DNA from: Bacteroidales bacterium
GTDB taxonomy: Bacteria; Bacteroidota; Bacteroidia; Bacteroidales; Dysgonomonadaceae
Length of the DNA: 51,519 bases
NCBI GenBank assembly: GCA_012838585.1
Contig: DUPB01000211.1
Location: 1 to 51,519 of the forward strand
Reading direction: 5' to 3'
Position numbers and translations under genes: made by a program
The notes under the pieces: model-generated
What the model was told of the DNA's origin: nothing
Seen by the model: only the letters and a program-made list of their open reading frames with translations
Database searches by the model: none
Part shown: piece by piece, positions 8,901-17,591 of the stretch
Position numbering within the stretch: position 1 is the first letter of the stretch
Layout: each line of letters opens with the position of its first letter

Positions 8901-9897
8901 CCCTGAAATCGTCCGACCAGGAGCGCGTGGTAATCGGGTAGGCCAGCTCGTCTTGAAAGAAGTAGTTCATCCCTTTCCGCCCCGCTTCGTCCATGCGCTG
9001 TTCGAAGCGGTCGAAGTAGACCTCCACCAACCTTTGCCCGTGCTCGGGATGGAGCACGTACCCGGGTTGGGTCGTGATGGTGTAGACACGGCTCTCCTCT
9101 CCCTTTGGCGCTCTCCACCGGATAGAGCCTTTGTCTCCCTCGCCGGCGAGCACTACCTGTCCTGGCCAGGCCACCACCGCTAGCAGGTTCTCGGGGAGGT
9201 CGGCACTGTATCGCTCGCCTCCCGGCACCGTGTCTACCGTGATTGCCAGCTTTCCCTGGTACCCTTGAAAGGCGGGCAGGCTGTCCAACTCGTCAGGGTA
9301 GAAGCCGTTCCCGGGCCAGCCTACCGTGTAGTCATCCAGGCCGACCCCCATACCCCTTTTGCCGCACTCCCCGGAAAACCAGTTCCATATCTCCCACCAC
9401 TCGTCGGAGAACACGTTGGGTGCGCCCGGCTCCGTCATCCCGTACAGGCCGTAGCCCCCTTTGTTCTCCAGCGTGTCGATCCGCGGGTGCGTGTGGATGT
9501 AGCTGACTGCGAAGCCATCGGTTGCCGAGGCCGCCAGTATATCCAGCTGTTCCCGTAGGCGCTCTTTTTTCAGCGTGTCCCCATTCCACCAGTAGAACGG
9601 CACGTTCCCGTACCCTTCAGGAGGGTTGATGAACCCCTGCAGCAAATCCAGGTGGGCATCCCTGGCGGGATATCCCTTGTTTTTTTGGGGGTGGCTTTGG
9701 TTTTGGCTTTCGTATTGACTTTGGAATTGTCCCTGCCCTTGGGGTTGCTTTTGAGCTTGTTCAAGGGTTTGCCTGTGCAATGGTTCTTGGGCTTGTCTGT
9801 TTGTTTGTTCATGGGTTTGCCCGTTCAATGGCCCGCAAACCGCAACGCAGGTGAGCATTGTTATCCCCATCAAGTGTAGTTTTCCTTTTATCCTCAT
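5995..9897 (-). CDS. Very large exported GH106-like glycosidase (candidate alpha-L-rhamnosidase family)
   Basis: A 1300-residue protein with a signal peptide followed by an odd Gln-rich stretch (about residues 27-75). The core starts with FINPPEGYGNVPFYWWNGDT and continues with a barrel, including GWWEWAPPDFHFRMPYW, which resemble GH106-type enzymes; the rest holds beta-sandwich domains and a C-terminal galactose-binding-like region (GKVMLDLGEVIATCEVKVNG). GH106 enzymes remove alpha-L-rhamnose from plant glycans. I could not place the two catalytic Glu residues, so the activity is tentative. A second low-complexity linker rich in Ser, Pro and Asn lies near residue 845. An orphan 15-codon C-terminus lies just upstream. 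Confidence 0.7.
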   Translation of the reverse strand: MRIKGKLHLMGITMLTCVAVCGPLNGQTHEQTNRQAQEPLHRQTLEQAQKQPQGQGQFQSQYESQNQSHPQKNKGYPARDAHLDLLQGFINPPEGYGNVPFYWWNGDTLKKERLREQLDILAASATDGFAVSYIHTHPRIDTLENKGGYGLYGMTEPGAPNVFSDEWWEIWNWFSGECGKRGMGVGLDDYTVGWPGNGFYPDELDSLPAFQGYQGKLAITVDTVPGGERYSADLPENLLAVVAWPGQVVLAGEGDKGSIRWRAPKGEESRVYTITTQPGYVLHPEHGQRLVEVYFDRFEQRMDEAGRKGMNYFFQDELAYPITTRSWSDDFREEFLNRKGYDIVPYLPALVEEIGPEMPKVRLDYCEVLMDLSEERYYKPIYDWHAERGLMYGADNLSRGKNPTAYIDYFRANSWYTAPGNDAPARGSSFIETKVSSSITHLYQRPRTWLEAFHSMGWGSSGAWLTQQIDHHFVAGGNLVCMHGLYYSTHGGWWEWAPPDFHFRMPYWPHMKQWLEYTERMSYLLSQGSHVCDIALLYPTEPMQAYPGTKPDSVFATARKLSDSGLDYDFVDFRSLRDAVISGNTLKMADERYQIILLADMKAIHFASLQKIVDFYRSGGIVLATGELPRASDRQGENDPEVDRLVKELFGITAKERDEEKNVDKQTNQAGGIGWYITESLEKQIPGLITPDFLPGNGTGKVLHRRIGQRDLYMVTDVEKDTDCFFRAKGKVELWDAHAGTTEPYPVQKVTDEGTWVRLQKETGNSYLIVFSPGEPKRAKEVIAEADPTMRVSLDGEWEAELVPTLNNKWGDYRFPAFDGMIGAEARSFKCIPVSLPPTSLIPSSKSDPERNTQSTSNPEPNLPSDLDWTKPEFDDSNWKEEIYGYGPQVETKAEGMSDWETVSFSWQYGVWDNPGGQGYHGLKGKVDDRFFILDKGKNQQFRTHVYAPENGGYRIETDGVKPDRVRIDGEEVEKRVTMTKGWHQLEVDYSGSEKVDFQARTGSMPDNRKRSIVVIYPIETPTPEKLSPYANEVASRWNRSGQLMFNPYEGGKDSRGEQASEQAQKLSDVQDHNETKYSAGQQGNWNFRFKTAPGLEEMTFAVHGEVVALWFNGKRIQPEELRLVPEKDNQREYLVRLDKKEERVGQVALTVRPEIGYQGASVFPEPIRLKTSSGIMETGDWSEQGALRYYSGGMRYKKKVTLPIVDETSGRGKVMLDLGEVIATCEVKVNGESAGILIAPPYRLDITPFVGDGQEIEIEVLVYSTLSNHYQTLPTPYRGNPKAGLIGPVAILTYDMEQP

Positions 9898-9898
9898 C

Positions 9899-9946
9899 TT
9901 ATTTCACGGTTACGTTGTAGACAAATTCGTTCACGGCGATGCCTTT
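9899..9946 (-). pseudogene. Orphan C-terminal end of a lost gene
   Basis: On the minus strand 15 sense codons end in a stop (KGIAVNEFVYNVTVK), preceded by an in-frame stop and squeezed between the GH127 and GH106-like genes. The phrase looks like the last strand of a secreted beta-sandwich protein, not random intergenic DNA. I read it as the 3' end left after a deletion. The fragment is too short to assign a family. Confidence 0.35.
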
Positions 9947-9960
9947 TTAATGTTGAATCC

Positions 9961-12042
9961 TTAGTTTCTGACTGGAAACTCGGTGATTCGCAGGGTGGTA
10001 CATCCAAAGGGGATGAGTTCTATCTCCACCTCCTCCGAGGTGTCGGGTCCTTGCTGCGTGAAGAAGGAGATGGGCCCGGCAGAACCCCGGTATGCTTGCC
10101 ACGTGGGAACGATGCGCCCTTTCCCTTTAATGGTGATGGGCGCATTCTCAAGGCTCCACGGGTAGCGTGTCACGGTTTCCACTTTCTCTACCGTGAAGAA
10201 TTGGTTGATGTTTTCCGGGCGTAGTTGGTGCCTGTTTAACGCGAAATTCCACGGCGAATCGGATGTCACCTCGTAATACCATTCGCCGTATTGTTGAACC
10301 TTTTCGGGTTCCATCTTTTTCTTCGTCCACTGTTCGTTCATCTTCAGGGCGAAGACAAGTGGCCCCCGCTCGATCACGGCGGCACCATCGAACCAGTAGG
10401 TCGCCTCGAGCTCCATGGGCAGTTCCAGGGTGAGCCTATCCCCTTCGTGCCATTCTCGGTTCACCCGTGCGATCTCCCCTTGATAGGCATATATGGGGAT
10501 CTCCTCCCCGTTGAGCCGGACGACCGGGTGTTTACACCATGCCGGTATCCGCAGGTGAAAAGGGAAAAAGGCTCTCTTCACCTTCTTGTCACTGAAAGAG
10601 AGGGTAAAGTGAATCGTTTCCTGGAACGGGTAGGCGGTCTCCTCGGTCACGTGTATCTCGATTCCGTTCGCCACTTTCGCCTTCACCGTCGATGGCGCGT
10701 ACACCAGTGCCGCGATGCCATTATCGGCCGTCGCGTACCACAGGTTCTGTACCAGTTTGGGCCATCCCTGATGCATATTCGATGTGCAACAGGGGTATCC
10801 GGTTAAGGTGCCGTACAGGTTGTCCGTGTCGTCGTGTGGGGTGACGAAATCGCGCACTACCCGGGTGACGGCCACCTGATTGACTTGCTGATAATATTGT
10901 CGTGCGGAGAAGTCGTCGGCGATTTGGGTGGGTAGAGCGTTGTACGCGATACGTTCCAGGTGGTCGGCCCATTGGACATCACCGGTGATTTCCAAAATTT
11001 TCTCCAGCGAGAACATCATCTCTACAGCGGTGCATAGTTCGGATCCATAGTTGGGGTTGCCAAAACGGAGCAGCTCGTCGCCCGCCCACAGGCCGGTGGG
11101 GAAGGCGATGGTGCTACGCATATCCTTCACGGCCTTTTTTACCGCTTGCAGCTGCTTGACCTCTTTGCTTTGCTGGTAGTAGATGACCGGCTCTTTAAAG
11201 CCCTGCGCCAGGTTCACGCAGTGCAGGCTATGCTGGCGCTTCAGGTGATCTTGGTGCAGGAAGATGTCTGTCCAGTTCAGGGTTTGCCTGTGGATCAGCT
11301 CTCCCAGTTCGAGCAGGAACGGGTCTCCCGTGATGTTGTAGAGCCAGTAAACGATCATCAGGTTGTCTCCTCCCCGCTGTTCTCCCCAGAAGGTCCAGTG
11401 ACCCAGCGGCGTTTTCGGCAACTCCTCCAGCTGGTACTTGAAGTAGTTGGTCATGAACGGGATTACCCGTTCATCGCCAGTTGCCGAGTAGTATTGCTGC
11501 ATCACTTTCAGCATCACCATCTTAGGCCACCAGTCGTGTGCGTTGCCCCTTTGCAGCCCCGGTTCATAGGGTCGGTCGGTATCGGGACCGAAGTAGCCGT
11601 TAGGTTGTTGCGATGCCAGTGTCCACTCGATCCAGGGTTGCACCTTGTCGATCAGCTGTTTGTTCTCGGTGATGTAGGCCAGTGGGAGCAGGCCGTCCAG
11701 CCAGTAGGGGCCTCGTTCCCACACGTCACCATCTCCCCCTAACCACCCGTTGCGGGTTCCCATTACCTGTTCGTAGATGGTGTCCAGGTGTCCCGTCATT
11801 CCCGTTGCCATCCGATCGAGTTGCTCTTCCAGCCATCCCGCGGGTTTTATGTTACCGATGGGCAGCGCCACGTAGGGTTTCGTGACCAGCGGTGGCCGGT
11901 TGTTGGCGTAGTTCCCACTCAGGTTTTGCCCCGTTATGTGGGTTGTTGCGGCAATCATCACCACGGCCAGCAAGAAAAAACAGCTATCCCGTTGTTTTAG
12001 TCGCCCCTGTTGTTTTGTTCGATTTTGTCCTTGTTGTTTCAT
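9961..12042 (-). CDS. Exported GH127-family (DUF1680) beta-L-arabinofuranosidase-like enzyme
   Basis: About 693 residues from the ATG at 12042. An in-frame ATG at 12099 would overlap the upstream gene by 43 bp and place a charged extension before the signal peptide, so 12042 is preferred. After the signal peptide (ending THITGQ) comes an (alpha/alpha)6 barrel with YWLDGLLPLAYI, GNAHDWWPKMV, HCVNLAQGFKEP and GYPCCTSNMHQGWPKLV. The adjacent Cys418-Cys419 match the zinc-bound cysteine pair of GH127, in which one Cys is the catalytic nucleophile. A beta-sandwich follows. GH127 enzymes act on beta-L-arabinofuranose; other DUF1680 members differ. The N-terminus is rich in AAACAA repeats. Confidence 0.85.
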   Translation of the reverse strand: MKQQGQNRTKQQGRLKQRDSCFFLLAVVMIAATTHITGQNLSGNYANNRPPLVTKPYVALPIGNIKPAGWLEEQLDRMATGMTGHLDTIYEQVMGTRNGWLGGDGDVWERGPYWLDGLLPLAYITENKQLIDKVQPWIEWTLASQQPNGYFGPDTDRPYEPGLQRGNAHDWWPKMVMLKVMQQYYSATGDERVIPFMTNYFKYQLEELPKTPLGHWTFWGEQRGGDNLMIVYWLYNITGDPFLLELGELIHRQTLNWTDIFLHQDHLKRQHSLHCVNLAQGFKEPVIYYQQSKEVKQLQAVKKAVKDMRSTIAFPTGLWAGDELLRFGNPNYGSELCTAVEMMFSLEKILEITGDVQWADHLERIAYNALPTQIADDFSARQYYQQVNQVAVTRVVRDFVTPHDDTDNLYGTLTGYPCCTSNMHQGWPKLVQNLWYATADNGIAALVYAPSTVKAKVANGIEIHVTEETAYPFQETIHFTLSFSDKKVKRAFFPFHLRIPAWCKHPVVRLNGEEIPIYAYQGEIARVNREWHEGDRLTLELPMELEATYWFDGAAVIERGPLVFALKMNEQWTKKKMEPEKVQQYGEWYYEVTSDSPWNFALNRHQLRPENINQFFTVEKVETVTRYPWSLENAPITIKGKGRIVPTWQAYRGSAGPISFFTQQGPDTSEEVEIELIPFGCTTLRITEFPVRN

Positions 12043-12056
12043 TTGATTTCGTTGTT

Positions 12057-13346
12057 TTATTCGATCGTTAGCAAAACACCGCATCCCGGTGCGAGCCATT
12101 TCTGTTCTCCCTGAAAGGGAACCCGCCCTTGATTAAACTGGCTGACGATCATGATTCGTCCCTTTTCCTTAAACTCGATGTCAAACACGATGGAGGAGTG
12201 CATATCCTTGTTGACGACCATGGCATACGGCTTCCCATCGGGGTGGACGAATTCACCCACCAAAAGCGACTCGTTGCTGATCGATTCCACCAGCTTGGCC
12301 GTTTCGATGCCCCGCCCGTTTCTGACGATGTGGCCGGTATGAAACACGTTGACGCTCTTTAACTGGCAATAGGTGGGGGCGAGAGAGTGCACCTGCAGGT
12401 TGATGTTCCGCATCATCTCCCACGTTTTCGTGCGGTAGCCGAAACGGTCTATTGGCGCGAGCCGGTAATTGCCAACCTGGGGCGTGTAGTAGGTGAAGTA
12501 ACCGATTCCTCTTCCCCCGTATGCCAGGGTGGAGTATACCTGTATGGCGAATGTGGCATCCGACGGTTCGGCATACTTGAAGTGCGCATTCGCGAGGATC
12601 ACGTTCCAGAAGGGGATACCGGCTTGCAGCGATTTTAGGCGGATAGATTCGATATTCCCGTAGAACCGGTCTTCATCCAGTTGTCCCCCTTCAAACAGGG
12701 AGTAGTTGTCGTACGAGATGTAGGGTGGGTCACAAATCTCTACGTATTGATCGAGGTGCTCCTGGTAATCTTTTGTTCCCAATCCCTCGGGGCCGGCGTA
12801 ATCGGGGAACAGGTTGATGTAGGGTAGGATCCCTTGCTTTTTTACCGCCTCTGACCAGATGGCTAGTCTTGGAAAGAGGGAGGCGTTTGGCTCATCGCGG
12901 ATGTAGATCGCGTGTACCGCTTTTCGGTCTTCAGGGTCGGTAATCGACTCCATGACCTTCCGGATGGTGTTGTCGGCCTCCTCCTGCGTGATCTCTTGGT
13001 TCGTGTTGATCCCGACCGATAGGATACCTGCCAGTTGGTTGTTCCTGATGTGGCGAATGTTTTGCGTGCGGGTGAAGCCGCTCGTGTTGAATCCGCAATC
13101 GAAGAGGTCCTTCATCATATGATCGATGTCGACCAGGTCGCCCCATGGCCCGTTAGCAGGAGCTCCAGGCATACCGCCCCAGGGAAAGATGATAAACTCC
13201 GAGGGCTTCACTCGCCGGGAGCTCTCCATGGTTGAGGATGCATGGTTCGTTCCCGGTTGATTCGCGGCCAATGCCATTGGTGTAACCGCGGTGGCGGCCA
13301 CCCCCGATGCCGCTGTGGCGATAAATTTTCTTCTTGAGTAGTGCAT
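12057..13346 (-). CDS. Tat-exported (beta/alpha)8-type hydrolase of unassigned family
   Basis: A 429-residue protein with a clear twin-arginine signal (SRRKFIATAASGVAATAV), so it is exported folded. The remainder looks like a TIM barrel. IYIRDEPNASLFPRLAIW resembles the strand-4 region of clan-A-like glycosidases, where an acidic residue follows Asp; YISYDNYSLFEGG and AYGGRGIGYFTYYTPQ are further barrel elements, and a short C-terminal beta domain follows (PYAMVVNKDMHSSIVFD). I do not recognise a named family. It sits between a DUF4838 lipoprotein and a GH127 enzyme with short gaps, suggesting a role in the same glycan degradation. Confidence 0.75.
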   Translation of the reverse strand: MHYSRRKFIATAASGVAATAVTPMALAANQPGTNHASSTMESSRRVKPSEFIIFPWGGMPGAPANGPWGDLVDIDHMMKDLFDCGFNTSGFTRTQNIRHIRNNQLAGILSVGINTNQEITQEEADNTIRKVMESITDPEDRKAVHAIYIRDEPNASLFPRLAIWSEAVKKQGILPYINLFPDYAGPEGLGTKDYQEHLDQYVEICDPPYISYDNYSLFEGGQLDEDRFYGNIESIRLKSLQAGIPFWNVILANAHFKYAEPSDATFAIQVYSTLAYGGRGIGYFTYYTPQVGNYRLAPIDRFGYRTKTWEMMRNINLQVHSLAPTYCQLKSVNVFHTGHIVRNGRGIETAKLVESISNESLLVGEFVHPDGKPYAMVVNKDMHSSIVFDIEFKEKGRIMIVSQFNQGRVPFQGEQKWLAPGCGVLLTIE

Positions 13347-13399
13347 ATGATTTGATTTTTTTATTGATTATCATGTTCCTTTTGGGAAGAACCCTGTTT

Positions 13400-14485
13400 T
13401 TACAAGGAGCCCTGTTTTAGCAAGGAGCCATATTCGTTTACTGCTTTCACCGCCTCGTCTTGGCCGTGCAGTTCAAAGTAGCGTTGGTGCAACATCCACG
13501 TGGCAAAGGTGGTGAACGATTCGATTCCCAACTCCCGGTACAGTTCGATATCGCGTTGGCACTCATCGGGATTCCACGGGACTTGGGTCCAGTTGTTTCT
13601 ATCCCACCTGGAGAACATGGAAGCGTCCAGCCAGTACTCCAGCACGTGTGCTGTCTCTTTTGGGAAAACCTCTAAGTTCTTTTTCAGGGCGTTATGCTCT
13701 TCCAGCGGCAGGGGATTGGCGTAGTTGCGTCCAATGGGGGCAAACTCCAGAAAGATTCCTTCCAGCGGTTTCACCGTTCCCGGTGCTTCCAGGGTGCTGG
13801 CATAGGCTAGGTGGGCCAATGTAGCCTCGGGGTTCACCTTGCGAATAATTTGCAACATCCTGTTCTCGTACAATAGCGCTTGGTCGCTGGGTGAATAGGG
13901 AGCGCATTTGTCGCAGTGGCAAAACCCATCGCGGGAATCATCAATCCAGAAGAAATAGCGGTTGGTCGTCGGTTGCAACCACCGAAGCAATTCCATCACG
14001 TTTTTTTCGATAACCGCCCATGCCTCGTCAGAGGAGAAACAGATGTTGAGGTCGTTTGTACGTGTTCCCTTAGCATCTAACCTGAAATATTCGGGATGCG
14101 TGTCGAACAGGGAGCGGGGCAGCATCTCTTTTAAGACGTGGCATTCATACTCCACGTCGATGCCGTTCTTTTGACATAACCCCATCAACAGTTGGCCGTC
14201 GGCGCCCTCCAGGTATATCCTCAAGCTGTCCAAGTCTTCCGTGATGGTGTTGGAGTGAATCCCCAGCAGGTTGATGCCTGCCCCCTTCAAAATGTCGACC
14301 AGCTTTTCCGCGCCCAAAGAGCGTATATCGCTTGGGTAGAGGACGATGCCCCGAAACGCCTCTTTGGTTGACGCACCCTCTGTTCCGCTTTTCGTCGTCC
14401 GTAGCTTATGACAGGCCACCCAGACTACAGACAACGCGATAGCCATGCCAAGCACCGTGATTACACGCACTGTTCCCTTTTTCAT
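13400..14485 (-). CDS. DUF4838-family exported lipoprotein, glycosidase-like
   Basis: A 361-residue protein with a lipobox near residue 25 (VVWVAC), so probably lipid-anchored. The barrel-like body contains NRYFFWIDDSRDGFCHCDKC followed by APYSPSDQ, the Cys-rich metal-site-like motif typical of DUF4838 proteins found in polysaccharide loci next to GH20/GH67-like enzymes. The family has no firmly known activity that I can name. It lies upstream of the Tat-exported barrel gene with a 53-bp gap. The last codons are tandemly duplicated downstream: two copies of a 17-bp unit beginning AAAACAGGG flank the stop. Confidence 0.75.
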   Translation of the reverse strand: MKKGTVRVITVLGMAIALSVVWVACHKLRTTKSGTEGASTKEAFRGIVLYPSDIRSLGAEKLVDILKGAGINLLGIHSNTITEDLDSLRIYLEGADGQLLMGLCQKNGIDVEYECHVLKEMLPRSLFDTHPEYFRLDAKGTRTNDLNICFSSDEAWAVIEKNVMELLRWLQPTTNRYFFWIDDSRDGFCHCDKCAPYSPSDQALLYENRMLQIIRKVNPEATLAHLAYASTLEAPGTVKPLEGIFLEFAPIGRNYANPLPLEEHNALKKNLEVFPKETAHVLEYWLDASMFSRWDRNNWTQVPWNPDECQRDIELYRELGIESFTTFATWMLHQRYFELHGQDEAVKAVNEYGSLLKQGSL

Positions 14486-14501
14486 GATAAGTAGTTTTTC
14501 T

Positions 14502-14509
14502 CAAATCTA
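14502..14509 (-). promoter_or_regulatory. Possible -7 box upstream of the DUF4838 gene
   Basis: TAGATTTG on the minus strand matches TAnnTTTG, 17 bp upstream of the start codon, which would give a very short leader. A 9-bp inverted repeat (GATAAGTAG at 14486-14494, CTACTTATC at 14590-14598) flanks the 100-bp spacer. The motif is seen; function is inferred. Confidence 0.3.
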
Positions 14510-14593
14510 CACAAAAAAATCCAATACCATGCGAATATCCTGCTTTTTAAGATTTTGCGGGCAGGGTTGGCTGTTTGGTGCTTAAAAAGCTAC

Positions 14594-17539
14594 TTATCTT
14601 ATATCAAGCGGTTTGCCGTGGGCGATCACCGTGACCTGTACCCGCGTGTTTACATCTTCAGGGCCGGTACATGAAAATGAGATTTCGTTCTCCCCGGGGA
14701 TTAAAGAGGGGATTTTGCCTTCTAACGTGACCTCCTGTAGCAATTCACCTTTAGACCTGTATAGCTTGCAATCTGTCGGAGAGAGGAGCTCGAGATACAT
14801 TCCCGATTCCATCTTTACCGGGATTACCAACCTCTCCCCGTTCAGCGTGATTACCGGGTTCTCAATCGTTAACGGCACCGTGGGCAATGCTTTGACGGGA
14901 CCTAGTAAACAGCTGACCTCTTTCTTGCCGGGAAGGTTATTATACCATAGCTGGAGTTTGTCGATGTTTTTAAACCGTATCGTGTGCCTGTATGAATCGT
15001 AAACGTAGAAACGGGAATCATCGGGCCAAATATAGTTGCTGATTTCCGACGATTCAATTTCGACCAGCTCGAAATACTGCCACCCGGTAAAGTCAACCTT
15101 TATAAAACGATCGCCGTGCGCCCCGTGAGAAACATGGATGGGGCTTCTTAAGCTAAGGTTGAGCAATTGCCCGCTGCCATCCCCTTTCACCCATACTCCC
15201 AACGCCTGGTTATTCGCGAGGTTGATCCCGGGAGCGAAAGTCTTCTCCATGTTCACGTAAGCGCCCTCGCGGGGTATCGCCCTCGCGTTGGTCGCCGAGA
15301 ATTGACCGCTTGGTTCCCCGCTTGGCGTTTTTTCCGGGGAGGGCTTGATTACCCCGGAGACTCCATCGGCAGATGCTTCCTGGTTGAAATTACCGGGTGA
15401 AGAAAAATCGGCGAGGAGAATGGCGGAAGGGTCGTCATACGATTTCACGGCTAGCAGGGGTTCTATTCTCAACTTCACGGGTTGGGAGTCAAAAGGATTG
15501 TTTACCACCCAGCTGGCGGAAGGATGATTCAATCCCGAGATCTTCTGTTTCTCGTAAATGGCCGGTTTAAAGTTCCAGTTTCCCGCCTCGTCCCGGAATA
15601 ACGTGTACTCTTTTCCCGCTTGACGCAAAAGCGATCGGACGGAATCGTTAAAGTAATTGGCACGGCGCAGCTCTTCATATTGCTTGAGAAGTTCCGCGCT
15701 CCTCTTGAATAGCGGGATATCCTGGAGCGTTTCTTCATCAACGCCCCCTAATTGAGAGAACCCGGCGTTGTTACCGATCATTTTACAACCCAGGTACTCG
15801 ATGTCGTCAAAGAAGGTAGGCTCTACTTGCGGGGGCGCCCAGGTTTGATTGCCCCACCACCCCAGGTGCAACGGCAACATGGTCTGGCTCGACTCTGCCG
15901 AGGCGTATTTGTCAATCAAGGGGGTGTGCCCGCGCCACAAGCCATGCTCCCACTCGTTGGATTTTATCTGTTCAGGGAGAAAGTAACTCGGGTTTTTTAT
16001 CGAGGCCAGGTGGATGTCCAGGAATCGTTTATAGCCACGGACGGGGCGATCCCACGCCTGGTACCTTGACCGGTAATGCCACCAGTGGTGTGCCATGGAG
16101 CTCATCTCCATCCCCACGGGACGTTTCAAGTGCTTGGCTATCTCGAAAATGAACTTCGTCCCGTAATACCAGAAGTTCTCTTCGCCGCCAAGCACGGCGC
16201 TCCCATCGATAGCGTCCAGGTAGATCCCGTCGAACCCGCAATCGTTCACGATTTCAGCGTGGCGGCGTGCCATCTCTTTAAAGAGTTCGGTATCGGGGCC
16301 GGGAACGAACCTACCGAAACGTTCGCTTAAATGAAAAGCCGTCTCGTTGGCATCGTGTGCCGATGGTCTCGTGCCATTTGCCCCGCGCCGGAGACCCGTG
16401 AATGTATAAGGCGGCTCCCGTGTTACTCCACTGAAAGTCATCAATTCGTCGCCAACCCGGAGGGTAACGCTATTTTCCGTGTGAAAACCGGTCACGATCG
16501 AGATATTCGCCGTGGACTCCCTGACCACCATCTCTGTGGCTGTCTCATCCAACGATTGCGCCAGGGTAAAAGTGGTGGCGTACCCCAGGTCTTTACTGGG
16601 AACGGGGGAGACGTAAATGGAGCTTTTATCGATGAAAAAGGCGTAGGTGTGGAATATGGAGGAGATACCGGCATCGTGTAGCCGTCGGTTGATTCGCTTG
16701 AATGACTCCCAACCGTCCGGCCATTTTTGCTTGTTCAACTCGAAGGTGCCGAATTCAAAGAAACCACCGCCACCGTGATTGTCAACCTGCGTGAAACCCA
16801 ACCTTTTGCAGGTCTCGATCCACTCGTCTACCGTCTCTTCGGTCAACGTGCCGAAATTCATCAGGTAGGAGCCGTAACCCTCCTTCCCCGTTCGTGCCCA
16901 TGCCCCCCCTTGATCGGAAAAGGGGATCTCCTTGGCTCCCTTGATCACTTTCCGAATGGTGGGCAGTACCTCTTGTTGAGGCACCCCCAGCAGGGCCACT
17001 TCCGCGTTTTTCATGCCGAAACGTTGGTAACATGTCGCCCATAAGTTGTTCTGCAAGGCGGGCAGTTGACGCACGTGGGTGAATAGATTCAATGAAAGGG
17101 CGCAGGTGGCGAACGGTTCCTCGGGCATCGCTTCTAATTCCAGGGGAATATTCAGGAAAGTCAATGATTCTACACTCCCGGTTACATCGATTACCCTTAA
17201 GATAACATGGTCATTAACCGGTTCGACCTGAACTTTGGCAGTTACCCCGCTATCCCCGAAATCGAGGCTCAGCACGTTATCGCTTAAAGATACTGATTGA
17301 ACATGCTCTCTTTTCCCATCCCGAACCACGTAAGCGCAATAGGATACCGTATCGGAGTAGAGGTAATCGACCCCGCTGGTTTTATCGACAAAGCCAAGGT
17401 TCTTTCCCTTGGGAGATATCTCGTATGTAAAGTACGCGTTCTCTATGCCAATTTTTTGACATGATATGAAGGAAACAACGGCCAATAAAGAGCAAAACAG
17501 CGAGACGCTTACATCCGAGAACCATTTTTTAATCATCAT
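14594..17539 (-). CDS. Large exported lipoprotein with glycosidase-like barrel and C-terminal carbohydrate-binding-like domains; family unknown
   Basis: A 981-residue lipoprotein (lipobox ending VVSFISC, about Cys27). After an N-terminal beta-sandwich (residues about 30-210), a TIM-barrel-like region has GFTQVDNHGGGGFFEFGTF, then HDAGISSIFHTYAFF and NDCGFDGIYLDAIDGSAVLG; the latter Asp cluster looks like the nucleophile region of clan-D-type glycosidases. The barrel appears interrupted by a small beta domain (about 350-410, VTLRVGDELMTFSGV). A C-terminal jelly-roll (about 750-880, ALGVWVKGDGSGQLLNLSLR) resembles carbohydrate-binding modules. I do not recognise a named family. It sits in the exported hydrolase array 52 bp from the next large protein. 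Confidence 0.7.
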   Translation of the reverse strand: MMIKKWFSDVSVSLFCSLLAVVSFISCQKIGIENAYFTYEISPKGKNLGFVDKTSGVDYLYSDTVSYCAYVVRDGKREHVQSVSLSDNVLSLDFGDSGVTAKVQVEPVNDHVILRVIDVTGSVESLTFLNIPLELEAMPEEPFATCALSLNLFTHVRQLPALQNNLWATCYQRFGMKNAEVALLGVPQQEVLPTIRKVIKGAKEIPFSDQGGAWARTGKEGYGSYLMNFGTLTEETVDEWIETCKRLGFTQVDNHGGGGFFEFGTFELNKQKWPDGWESFKRINRRLHDAGISSIFHTYAFFIDKSSIYVSPVPSKDLGYATTFTLAQSLDETATEMVVRESTANISIVTGFHTENSVTLRVGDELMTFSGVTREPPYTFTGLRRGANGTRPSAHDANETAFHLSERFGRFVPGPDTELFKEMARRHAEIVNDCGFDGIYLDAIDGSAVLGGEENFWYYGTKFIFEIAKHLKRPVGMEMSSMAHHWWHYRSRYQAWDRPVRGYKRFLDIHLASIKNPSYFLPEQIKSNEWEHGLWRGHTPLIDKYASAESSQTMLPLHLGWWGNQTWAPPQVEPTFFDDIEYLGCKMIGNNAGFSQLGGVDEETLQDIPLFKRSAELLKQYEELRRANYFNDSVRSLLRQAGKEYTLFRDEAGNWNFKPAIYEKQKISGLNHPSASWVVNNPFDSQPVKLRIEPLLAVKSYDDPSAILLADFSSPGNFNQEASADGVSGVIKPSPEKTPSGEPSGQFSATNARAIPREGAYVNMEKTFAPGINLANNQALGVWVKGDGSGQLLNLSLRSPIHVSHGAHGDRFIKVDFTGWQYFELVEIESSEISNYIWPDDSRFYVYDSYRHTIRFKNIDKLQLWYNNLPGKKEVSCLLGPVKALPTVPLTIENPVITLNGERLVIPVKMESGMYLELLSPTDCKLYRSKGELLQEVTLEGKIPSLIPGENEISFSCTGPEDVNTRVQVTVIAHGKPLDIR

Positions 17540-17591
17540 GTTTTTCTATTTAGTTCACAAATCATATTTCGTTTCAAATATGTTCTGGTAT

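Noticed and set aside
8449-9183. Long plus-strand open frame of 244 codons opposite the GH106-like gene
   Set aside because: It is the antisense of a GC-rich coding gene, with no recognisable motif, leader or promoter; similar plus-strand frames occur opposite most genes here.
12043-12099. Upstream ATG at 12099 for the GH127 gene
   Set aside because: It would overlap the previous gene by 43 bp and place a charged 19-residue stretch before the signal peptide; ATG 12042 is more consistent.
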